Shown here: piece by piece, positions 1 to 11,600 of the stretch
Layout: each line of letters begins with the position of its first letter
Numbering within the stretch: the first letter of the stretch is position 1
NCBI GenBank assembly: GCA_947179485.1
Contig: OX359248.1
Coordinates: 53,020,386-53,084,385 of the forward strand
Direction: 5' to 3'
DNA from: Allacma fusca
Taxonomy: Eukaryota; Arthropoda; Collembola; Symphypleona; Sminthuridae
DNA: 64,000 bases
Notes under the pieces: model-generated
Told to the model about the DNA's origin: nothing
Database searches by the model: none
Seen by the model: the letters and a program-made list of their open reading frames with translations, nothing else
Made by a program: the position numbers and the translations under genes

Positions 1-369
1 TACATACTCAATACAAATACTCATTCTAAACTTTATTGCTTATACCTAAACCTATATCAAATACCCCAACTTTCTTATACTTACGTATTGAAACTATGTA
101 ATGAAATGGTGCATGTTTTAAGTGCCAAGGACAAATCGACCAATAAAATTATTATCTGTCTATCTATTATTTGTTGCATATTTACTAGTTGTAATGGTAA
201 ATCGAATTTTGCTTTACTTCGCACAAATGACATATGTAATAATACACGAACAAAATTTGAAATAGTAAAAACATTGTTTCAAAATCTCCAAAGCTCGTAT
301 ATATCTGTGAGAAAAAATTCTTTCTTGAAGAATATTATGCAATGTAAAATGTTGAGAAAAAATGCTTAC

Positions 370-467
370 TTGGCAGAAAGCTTAAACCGTAGTTTTAGCT
401 TCTGAATGCGTTGAGCCTCAACTGCAAAGACAGTCACAACGGACAGGATGAGCAGGGTTTTGAACAT
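370..467 (-). CDS. Putative signal-peptide exon of a small secreted protein (partial)
   Basis: Starting at ATG 467, the minus strand reads MFKTLLILSVVTVFAVEA, a textbook signal peptide with likely cleavage after Ala, then QRIQKLKLRFKLSAK. A likely acceptor (TCTGTTCACAG) puts the exon start at 510, leaving 43 nt of 5' leader. A good donor AA|GTAAGC ends it at 370; if unspliced, a TAA at 366-368 closes a 33-residue peptide. A possible continuation starts at 304 after TTTTCTCACAG and stays open to about 210, but it matches nothing I recognise and the intron would be only about 65 bp. The gene is unrelated to the semaphorin and its family is unknown. It could also be a chance ORF, though both splice signals and the signal peptide argue against that. 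Confidence 0.45.
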
Positions 468-3400
468 GCTGCTGGTGATCACCTGATCGACTGGCAACTG
501 ACCAACAAAGCTGTGAACAGAGTTGAATTAAATAAGAAAATGATGTTGACAGTATCACCACAGGTTCAACTTTTAGATAAGAGAAAAGGAAAAGATTTAA
601 GAGAACTATAATTTACGAGCAAAAATGAATCCCTTCTTGAAAGGAATGTTTCAAGTGATGAACGTGTCACAGAATAAATTTATTTAATTTCTGAGAATAG
701 ACGTTACAGCTCTGGCTTATCTCATTTTGGTCTTGGTCTTCGGGATTCCATAAACTTTTACAAAACATTTCCCGACAGCATCACAAGGTCTTGGAATAAT
801 TCACTAATTGGATAATATTAATTAATGTGATTAGGAAAAATTAGCGTAATTCGATGTTTATTGGTGAAAACGGAATATTTAGCTAACCGCTTGAACGGAA
901 CTTCGTGGTTTTCCGTTTGTTACCACAGAAGATTTTTCAGCATTAATGAGCAATACAGACTAATAAATGTGAATGTGAGTGTTATGAGACCTTAAGATTT
1001 GCCATTTAACTTGCTCGGGGCATCATCACCCGTAATGAGTCGCGCTGAAATAATTATAGGAAATAAAATTTGGTGATATATACACACATGCATACATATG
1101 TGACCACTAATCACATATATTTATTACAGTATATAATAAAGTGATTCATTCATTGGTCGATTTGACCTTAGCCCTTACAACCTGTTTGTACCTTAATTTG
1201 CTTACATTATTTTGTATCTGTATACTTCATGATTTTACTCGTGTAAAGCATCCTTGCTTGGTTTAAGGTTAAAAGAAGTGTTAAAAAGTATAGTCTAAGA
1301 TAAATAGTTTAAATTGTGATTCAAATAGTGTATATATAATACTGGATGAAAGACAATTTTGGTTGTGCATTTATTATATACATACATACATACAAATACA
1401 CCCCCTACACGCGTTCTGCAAACGGCGTTACAGCCGGCTAAATTAATCATTAGCATTTTTTTTCATTGATCTTGCTACAGTAGTGGTGAGATGATGCACA
1501 AATAGGCGGCCTCCACAAAATGCGTAAACACCTACGGGGTTTATTTTTGTGTTTACAAGTTGTTTGCCGTCAATGAGGGTGCAATAAATGTTTTCGCAAA
1601 CACTCCTTAAAAACATCATTAATCAACTAATGCAAAGAGGCCAAATCGTTGCCCCATCTAGACCTTATAATTGAGTACGTCATAACCAATTTGATTCCAT
1701 AAGCTTTAGGTTTTAGCTTGAATTTTCTAAAATTTGTTTCATTGGCCTGTGTCAAATTTTTGGGGTCACAGTGACAGAAATTATTCCCCACGAATTATGT
1801 ATGCAAAAAAAAGTCCAGGAAAACAATCTCGACGGAGTCTTCTTGAGTTGAGAAGGGTTAGGGGTGGTGCAAAATTGGAGAGTATATGAGAAATAAATAT
1901 GGTGATGGTGATACTGCATTTTTGCGCGTAGAAATAATTAATTAATTATTAATTGAATAATTAATCCACGCAATGTAATATGCAAGGATGCAATAGCCAA
2001 CAAAAGGAGGCGTGATATTTATATTAATTTATTGTTGATTTAAATTGACAATAAACCATTTGTCATTTGATCTCATTCAAAATTTATGGGCTGATCATAC
2101 AAACCGTATTCCTTGCAATACTATAGTAATTATTTGAATACAGTCGGAGTCGTTCATATATTTTTTTTCAAGTGTACATACACAATTATACACTATGTTT
2201 GCTTTTTAACAAAATAAGAAACCTTCGCACTAAATATTTGCGGGGGAAGTATATGTAATAATTATACATAATTTATAATAATTAAAACTTATCCTATCAA
2301 ATTTCTGTTCTAAGAATCCATTTGCACATTTACGGTTTTTACACGTAATAGTGATCATACACTAATTACTTGAATAGTGTCAATAAACACCTTACTCATG
2401 ACGTAGAATTACTTGCTTAAACCCATTATTTTTTTCCTACCCATACTTGATTCAAATTGAATGGTATATAGATCCCTCCATCAACCTTCACTTCATTTTT
2501 AATCGTACCAGAAAAATGAAATGGAGTACTATCATATCATGTAGGGAGTCCTTACAGTGCGACTGTATTACTTTGTGTATGCTATCATTATATGTATTAA
2601 TAACAATATTATCATGTAAATTAATATGCTCAGTTTTGACGCTGAATATTTTTTTCTAGTAAGTAGGAACCCCTAGATCGGTCATATCATCCAATCGAAA
2701 CATGTCCTTGCTCCTTCTATTACCGCAGATGAGAATAAACTTGACCGAGCATGCTTATGATTGAATTGTAAAAAACAAGAAATCAAAAAAAGCTATGTAA
2801 GCAAATAGTTGTACTGGAAGTTTGTTTAGTACAATAGCACGGAAATGTAAATAGTTGCATTGTTCTTTGAAAGGTGGGAGACTTTTGTACATTAAAAATA
2901 GCATAATTAAATTGCTGACAAATAAATAAATTAATAGACATTTAAAAAAGTTGCTTTGTAACTCACTAATCGTTACTGTAATAATGTGACCAAAGAGCTG
3001 GCTTATCTCTAGCTGCAGAAAAAATCGGCTTACTAGTAAACACTGCGAAAAATGTGACTGTAAAAATCCTCAAAATCAACACAATTGCATTGAACTAGTT
3101 AACTGCGTTACAACGAAATACAAAAGGGGGGGAAATGAAGTAGAAATAATAATTAATCATTCCCGACTCGTCAGAGCATTTCTTCATAATCACTCCTACC
3201 ATTACTACAAACCTTCACTGTCGAAGGTTAATGCTATCAATCTCCAATAATAGTAAATTATTAGAGATGCTCTCTAAAGCACATAATCATACTGGAATCC
3301 GTTTCCTGATGACATTATCTCACAAAAACTATGGCTCAAAATCGTATCACTACCTTTACCTTTACCAGCATTACATAACCCTCAGGGCATACCATTGATA

Positions 3401-6094
3401 TCATTCAGTCACTAAAGTACAGCACATACTCCTTCAAAAGAGATAATAATAACTAACAGCAGCTACATGTAATAGTAGGCAATAAAAATTTAAAATTTGG
3501 ATACATTTAAAGGCCGTTGTTTACACAATCTGAAATTAGTGTTTACTATCATATGGACAACTAGACTGTCATTACAAATTGCAACAAGGAAAAACTGCAG
3601 TACCTTTCTCCTAAATCAAAATAACATTTGCGAGAGGGAATTTCGAGCCTACAGTAATTATTTAACTCTGAGAATATAATGTGATTATTACTACATGTAC
3701 ACGTTTATTACTCTGTTCTAGTAACCGTATTATTTTTTTCGACTAAGAAAACCTGCGTATATCCATATATGTAGCTTCACAATAGTAATGTGGTTAGCTG
3801 CATCTAATCCTGCAGTTTACAGTTACAATTTAAAATTAATCCAGTCAATCAATGAAATGAGTATTAGTTAACACATTAACCACAATTACAGGGCAATCAG
3901 TTGCTATAGAAAACTCCCGAAAAATACAATTATCAAAAGTCACTGACGAAACTGCGAGAATATTTGCGTTCCCTACACTAACTTGACTTATAAGTCGGAT
4001 ATTTAATCCATCGATCATTCATACCACCCGCTTTGTAACAACAGTACCACTACAAAAGCATTCCAAAGTACACTTAATAATTACATAAATAAATTAGAAT
4101 TCAGACATGAATGAGGAGTCATCATGAAAAAAGGAACAACTATTATCGATAATTACAAAGGCGGATCACATTCAATTTTTAAATGAAGCTATACTTCGAG
4201 TATTCACATTCACAAAAGAGAATAAAGTCACTTATTGCAAAAAAAATAGATTTTAAATTGAATTTACAGGGGTCCTGAATATAATGACAATTGAAAGGTC
4301 AGAGAAAAACTTATATGGAGGAAAACGTTTCAAAATTGCCAATGTTTTTTTTTATAGCTGTACGATTTCCTTACAAATAATTTCGAGTTGATACATAAAG
4401 ACAAATATAAAGAAAGTTGTGAAAGTATAATTATCTGAATGAAAGAATAATAATTTCAGTCAATCCATTCGCGTTTCAATCGACGAGAGTGTCGTGGTCT
4501 CATTAGTTAGTTAGCACATACAGGGAGAAAGGTTTCACTCATCATTGCTCAAAAGGTATATTAGGATCTGGATTTGCGCAGTTTCACTCACTCATCATGT
4601 CATGCATGTCATATAGTGACAGTACATATAAATGTGGCTTTAAGTAACGTGATGGGAATATGTTAACGTCACTCATCGTTAAGTAACTATACCGGGTTAC
4701 TGTCTGGTCACTCCCTGGCTAACTCTTATTACAGTTCACGTAATGTTTCGTCGCACTTCATTAATTCTTTAGGGCACGATATGCTTGTGTAAATTATTGA
4801 GTTTAATCCATTAGCATGGCAAGTCCGTCGCAATGGTATTTTTTTGTTGTGTAGCCGCTCGTTCAATTTCATAACTAACAGTAAAACTGGAGTTGTTTTC
4901 ACTTAATAGTGCTTCAATATTTAACTATGTCATTACTCCTTTCACGACAAAAATCCACAAACTGATGATATAATTATTAAAGTTTTATGTGACTATTGCG
5001 AAATGACATATCTTTCTATGCATTCGACTTTAAAATTGTCCCTGAATAATTAAATGCACAGGAAGGAGTGGAATTCCCAGCGCTTCATTCTTCATGTTGA
5101 GGACCATAATATGAGTTTTGATAAGTCCATGAATTTTATGTTGTTGCTCATTGCATTGCTCTTGACGTGACCATTTTGGAAAACACCTTTCCTTTCATAT
5201 GTATTCTTCTCATATTTGGTCTGGAGTCATTGCCAAAATCTTTTCCAAAACGAAAATGTTTAGCATAGTCAAAAATTTGTGTTTTTTTTTCATATTAATG
5301 TGTATCACAGCGCAATTAATAATGCAAAGTATGTATTTCTTGTATGGTATTATGTAGTTAATTATTAGTGACGTTGTAAGTATTTACAGTAAATATTTTG
5401 TTGTGGGTTGACAGGAAGTAGAGAAAATCGCTCAAAGAAGCTTAACCTTAAAAGAGATAAATCAGCAACGCTTATATCTAATGTCCATAGTCTAAGCAGT
5501 AACAATTTGAAGTTATTAAATTATTTAGTCATTACAGGGGATGTACATAGGGCATATACATATGCGTACGAACATTGCATAGATACAAATGTATGCTTAC
5601 CATCGGCTGGATCTTAATTAGTAATCTTCGGACTCAACTTTATAAATACCGACGTCATTCATTAATTACATTTGTATACAGATTACTAATATGCGTGCAG
5701 CTATGTGTAGCTATTAGCTATGTCTAATTATATAATTAGTTGTTTAATGGATTACAAAATATGCCCTTTTACGTATATATAGGTTGATAGTACTATGTGT
5801 GTGTGGGTGCACAGGTTACATTCTTGGATAAGAAATATTATACATTATGTAAAATAACAGCAGCAGCACATATGTAAGTAAGATCGGGCAGAGATGAAAA
5901 CGATGTTTAGTTTCCCTCCTAATTTCCGCTCATACTGACTCTCAATTAGGAAAGTAATAATAATGCTCCCCTTCAAACTCCCTCGCTCTCTACGAATTCC
6001 GTTATCAATGCTCAGGGTTCAGGGTTCAATAATTATTAGTCTTTACACTAATAAATTGTACTTATCTCTCCCCTTTCATTACCTTCACCCCTGC

Positions 6095-6129
6095 CCTGAT
6101 GATTAGGAAATCGGTCCAGGGAAATAAAT
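6095..6129 (+). mobile_element. Second CCTGATGAT-hairpin-AATAAA end, weaker
   Basis: CCTGATGATTAGG followed by TCGGTCCAGGGAAATAAAT; a short CCTG/CAGG stem precedes AATAAA. Similar in plan to 20398-20436 but with a diverged stem. Confidence 0.25.
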
Positions 6130-7505
6130 ACTTAAGTTTAATTACAAATAATTATATTTACATATACAGATACTTGAAACTGAGTCAATGGTTGCAGTCA
6201 CTAAAAACGAAGGGTACAAATAAATAGAAATGAATAATAATAATTAATTATAGGATAATATTCGGAACTCTAGCAGAGTCAGCGGCAGTTGAAATTATAA
6301 TTGGACGTGAAATGATAATACGGAACGATATTCCTAGTATACAGATACACATTTACAACTCTGGAACTTTGGAATCATTAGCGGTCCGTTGCTTGCATTT
6401 GCATACAAGAGGTTTAAATTCTCACTGTAATAAATCAAAATATAAACAATTTGTAGCGCTTGATTAAAATAACGCCCAAAAAACCTTATACACTGTAATA
6501 ACTATTCACAACTCCAAAAATAATAAATAGTTCCAGCGAGCAATTAATAGTCGACTAGATTCAATCATGATTACAACAAAATATACATTAATAAATTCCA
6601 AGTCATATTCTAAAACAATGATTAGCCATTGCGTACCTTAAATTATTATAGTTAAAATATTTGACACTGTTTTTGTAGAGTAAGAAGCAAAACTCAGAAA
6701 AATTGTACACAAAACCAAAATCTTTGTATCAACTCCTAAACAAACATTTGAGAGCAATAGGTCGATTGCATTATACTTGTTCGCTTTACTACAGTAGTAT
6801 ATATTCTGCACTGATTCTTCATATAAAGCTTATCGTCAGCGATTTAACGTTACAATAATTTTCAATATCTTATTGTTACATGTACGTAGCAATAATATTA
6901 ATATTTGGTATACCAAAGTTTAGTACATAGGAGTTGGTTTAAAGCGAAATGTTTCATTTCATGAATTACGAATTAGTACAGGAAATACTATACATGTATT
7001 TATCTATTTGTGTAGTCAAAATAGCAGCATTAATGATTATTCTGTAGAAAAAAATACAGTGCGTTGTTGTTCAAATGATTTCTTTGTAAAAACTATTAAA
7101 AATCAAAGCCTTGTAACAAAAATATGACAGATTTCTATTAAGTATACAGAAATTCACAGCTATTAGAAAAATTCAAGGATACGGTCAAAGTAATAGCTAA
7201 TAACTGACTTATGACAGTGATTTAAAAAAACAAGACCCCGAAATAACTAACACTTCAGTTACAATAATACCTTACATTATGTAAATAAAACTCGTTGAAT
7301 CAAATCCTGTAACATACGACATGGCTTAAAATCATTCGTATATGGAATTAATTCCATCAAATATTTTTGTCATTCGGATTAATTATATAAATATTAAGCT
7401 TATTAAAACATACTTTAAAAACAAGGAACACGCTCAAGGCTGAAAGCCTATGCTTAAATGTATTTAATTATTTTTTGTAATATTATATAGTACTTATGTA
7501 ATTAA

Positions 7506-7883
7506 TTATACAAAGTAAGGTTGAAGTTTAAGGTTGAAGTATCCGAATAGTTGACGCCGTCTCGTCTTCTCAGTCTTATGTGACACACTACCCGCAGTAT
7601 CTTCAGCATCTTCAAGAGAAAAAAGTACATTACACAGTCGCAAGTACAGCAAGAAGGAGTAGTTGTAGAAATTACGTTCTTCTCTCACGAACGAGATACG
7701 GGCACCAACACACATCAACATCAACAACAACAACAACAACAGCAGTAGCAACAAACATGTACAATTGGATTTGATTTGTAACTTCTTGAAAAAAGTTCTT
7801 TCACTCTTTCGTCTCCAACATCCTTTTTTTCTGTGTATCTCTCCTGATTCAATCTTTCCGTAGAAATTTCTCAAAGGTGACAT
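7506..7883 (-). CDS. Doubtful 125-codon ORF with Leu run, in the semaphorin 3' flank
   Basis: ATG-initiated ORF: a basic N-terminal half of about 40 residues, a Leu-rich stretch of about 14 residues encoded largely by a TTG repeat (the CAA microsatellite on +), then a polar C-terminus with KTEKTRRRQ. The Leu run could mimic a type II membrane anchor. No family is recognised. It lies 0.6 kb beyond the semaphorin stop on the same strand and may simply be part of that gene's 3' UTR. The local sequence is less AT-rich than its surroundings, the only reason to keep it. Confidence 0.15.
   Translation of the reverse strand: MSPLRNFYGKIESGEIHRKKGCWRRKSERTFFKKLQIKSNCTCLLLLLLLLLLLMLMCVGARISFVREERNFYNYSFLLYLRLCNVLFSLEDAEDTAGSVSHKTEKTRRRQLFGYFNLKLQPYFV
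7719..7757. repeat. CAA/CAG microsatellite
   Basis: Repeated CAA with CAG and TAG variants; on the minus strand it encodes the Leu run of the doubtful ORF. Confidence 0.9.
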
Positions 7884-8489
7884 GACATGTGGGCGGGTAA
7901 TTATTTAGCTGTTTAGGTACAGGGAATTTCCAGTCACTTTCTTATTGCACGTGAACTTTCTATACTTATCATGTCTATATTGTAGTGTGTAAAGGTATAC
8001 TGCGTAAAGTGTGTATGTGTGTGTATATATATATCTTATATATTTGAGTGTAGAGTTAAATTACACAACAAAAGTAATTTACAATGGAGTGACACAGAGA
8101 TTTCCGCAGTATAATTATATATACACCCAAAAATGCACACTAAAAGTAAATAAAACTGGATGTGGAGAACAATGTGAGAAAAATTAGTTATGCTGTCTGT
8201 TCTCTCAGGTGTAATTATATATGATTTGGTACACACTCTTACAAACAGGAGTATACAGTAGTATCACTACACTACTGTACACGCAGGGACTAAAGTATGT
8301 ATGTATATAGATAGTCATTTGGAGTGTGGGTATATAAAGGGGAATTGCATGGAGAGATAAAAGCTTGACTCCCATCATCATCATCTGGGATGGACAAGGG
8401 ATATAGAATTAAATCTCAAAAACATGGACATCCATCAAAATTGACGTAGAGAGTGGAGTTAAGTTGGCTCTTAAGAAACACTTGAGAAT

Positions 8490-8673
8490 TCATAGGTAGA
8501 CTTTCTTGACAGACCTGGCTGTACCATAGCCATCACTGATGGGGAGGGTAGCTTTGGCCTGAGCAGGAACACGATGAGCCGTTCCAAATCCATCCAGATG
8601 AATCCCACCGCCGGGTCGGAGACTCCCAAACGCATCTGGTCTTCCCCTCGACGAATTTAAGTCACCTTCGAAC
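8490..8673 (-). CDS. Sema1a: Semaphorin last coding exon: C-terminal tail and stop
   Basis: 184 nt, residues 688-748 and stop TGA at 8490-8492. It is rich in Gly, Arg and Pro ([16 protein letters not shown]) and ends SVKKVYL. The end resembles KVKKTYI of fly Sema-1a, and its last three residues fit a hydrophobic-x-hydrophobic PDZ ligand. Acceptor TGTACATAG. The 3' UTR continues below 8490; no polyadenylation signal could be assigned. Confidence 0.92.
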
Positions 8674-11600
8674 CTATGTACAAATAAATGAAAGCAAAGT
8701 CCTGGTTTAGACATCCGTCCTTGTCCCAATACACGTACGTCGAGTAAATATGGTGTTGGTTCCAGGAAACAGACCAAAAGAGTAAGAGAGAGAGAAGATT
8801 CATTAAATAGAGTCCATCATTGATTTCCTCTCTGACTCTGCCTCCTCCAACCAAACTATTATATAACTTCCCTGTTGACAATCACTCTGTCTTCCTCACC
8901 TCTGCCCTTATATTTCTAGCAGAGCTCTATAATTCTAGCAAAGTAACCAAAGGCCATATCTTTCTAATAAGGGCACCCGCTTATAGCAAAGAGGCGTTTA
9001 CAAATAACACAGAAAATTTCTCAACGTAAGCCGGTTCAACGGACATGAACAGACATTAGTCGGAAACATATTATGCCTCAAATGGTTTATATACTAGAGC
9101 GTAGGTGTGCAAACAAAGGGTCTATGAAATATATTCATAGAGTACTTACACACTCAAAGAAATTTTTAACGGATAGGTAACTATATAGTGATAGACGACC
9201 ATACTCAGAGTAGGTCATCAGTTAGAAATATTCCACTCGTAAGCCTTTATTAGATGCTAAAAGATCACTAAAAATAGAAAACACCAGCAAGAAATACGTG
9301 TGCCTGAGATTCAAATACTGTTTTCATGGTTTTTTGGGGGAGCAAATGTAATGCTTGAGACTTCAGGAGTAATTTCTACACGCCTCTTCGACCATATGGT
9401 TCTAATATGGCCATAATTATATTTTAGTAATACTCCGAAATACTGAAGGAAAAAGAAGGCCAGTATATAAATAACGGTGGAGCTTGACAACGGACAAAGC
9501 CATAACCCCTCCGCTTGGGGAAAGTTGATAAATGTATATAAATCTTTGAGAGAGACGGATGATAAATCTTTACCTGTAGAGATCACGAGTGTACGGCTGT
9601 GCAAAATGAAACATGGTTGTTTCCTGATGATCCGGCTGGTGATGTGTTCCTTGTGGCATCACATTCGCGCTCGTCTTCCCATCTAAAACCGGCTCAGCGT
9701 AAGTCGCTTCCTCCTTTCCCTCACCCACTAATCTCCTGTCAAGAGCCGTCGAGGAAGACAAGCCCAGGCAACAGAGCAAAAAATATTGACAAAGAAGTAC
9801 ATATATGAGTGCCACAGTACCCACATCAAATCACTGCATCAAAACAACCATTAAACATTCATTCCATTCATCCCTACACTAGATACATAAATGACTGCAT
9901 ATAAATACATGTAGTTCCTGAAAGTTGGGGCTACTGCGTATGCTGTCGCATATCAAACTTTTACTATAGTCCCTAACTCCATTTTACGCCACTTACTTCC
10001 GTTAAAAGTGCCTTTTTTGGACTAAGTGAAAGGACTGTTTAAGACAGGCCAATCCTTCCCCCTGACGTAAAATAATGTAATCTTGGAGAAGTTCAATCTG
10101 GAACTAAGTAATAGTAATGGGTCATAAACTTACGTGTTAATGTTGAGATTATGTCTCTGCTCAAAGTACTCGTAGTCGGTGTCTGGGTAGGGAATGTTGT
10201 CATGGTCTTTCCGGCATCTCTTGGCGCATCCCCAACCCGCAATAAATCCCAACAAAACGGCGAGTACACAGCCCACTCCCACGGCTATCGACAATGTCTC
10301 CGCTGTGTAAGACTCTCGAGGACCTACCACCACCGGACCTTCATGAGCTACCTACATACCAAGAGGCAAGAACATAAAAATGATTAAAACAACGCCATAA
10401 GGAGGTGCTAGTACATTTTCTCCTAACAAAGTTACAGTTCATAACGACGTTATTCTCGTTACATCGAGCAAAAGAATATTTCAACTCCTTCAGAACTCCA
10501 TAAATATGTTTCACATTTCTCCCCAAAACCAAATAATGTTTTCTAAATACGTAAAATATCTCAGTATCCAGATCTCAAAACAAAACTTACAAAAATTAAT
10601 AAATACAACTATGTATTTAAGAGATAGTAAAGCACATAGCCAGAAAAAAAAAACATTTTAGAAAAACGGCCCAAAAATAGTATTTTAGAAAAATAACCAA
10701 AGAATAAACTTCTTATACAAATCGGAAATATCTATCTCAAAGCAATTTCTCACTAAAAGGCATTACCAGAAATGTATTACGATTCCATAATAAAAAAAGG
10801 ACGATAAAGTCCTAAAGATTTATCGTACTCCATCAAAGTAAAAGCTGCAGTAGTAAAAAATACAAGAGTAAGATGTGAGTTGACAGGAGAAAAAGGTACT
10901 CATAGTTCATACCTCCTTCGTAAGTCCATCATCGGACAGAATAGTAATGGTTTGACTACCACTGGAGTCGACAGATTTAGCCGTTCCTTTGGTTTGCTCC
11001 GAAGGAATGGAATTAGGTCCAAGACTACTGGAAGCTGACTTGGGACACTCCGTGTGATTCCCACTTGAGACATTTTGAATATAATCTCTACGCGAGATAG
11101 GCCTATCCAACGGTATTGTCACACATTTGGATTCTCTCTTGTGCCAGGCACAGTACGGACTTTGCAGGGCGACGCAGTCACTAAAAACGTAAAAAATACA
11201 TATAAAAACCAAGTAAGTTGAAAATTCTGTTGAGACGCTACAACCCCAAAAAGTGAGAGAGGTAGCGCGAGAGAGAGAGAGAGAGAAATAGAGAACGAAA
11301 AAGATTATCGTACAACACATGATAGATGTCTACTTCGCAGCCACATTATACCCTTTATCTCTCGAATGTTTGTGAGCTGCAAGGACCATTACTGAAATAT
11401 TGTCGTAAAGCCATATAACCAGTTAACTCAAACTGAAGTATACATACTAGAGCGGCCTCCTCCCAGGCCCCTGTGTAATATCCGGTTGGATTATACAGTT
11501 GCTAACTTTACAGTTTATTGTGAAGGTACAGCCTCCTGCTCCCACGCACGCATAAGATATCAGAGAGATACTAACTCCAGGACACAATGCATAGACAAGT

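Larger units (their letters stand above)
1..8489. other. AT-rich 3' flank of the semaphorin gene
   Basis: Apart from the putative exon at 370-510, the ORF at 7506-7883 and the element end near 6095, nothing is recognised. It has very few GA/CT tracts compared with the rest of the window, long AT-rich stretches (for example ATTAATTAATTATTAATTGA-type sequence near 1940) and scattered CATACATACATA. Part of 7.5-8.49 kb is probably semaphorin 3' UTR. Confidence 0.6.

Noticed and set aside
411-611. Plus ORF of 66 codons
   Set aside because: Antisense shadow of the putative signal-peptide exon, which has better splice and signal evidence.
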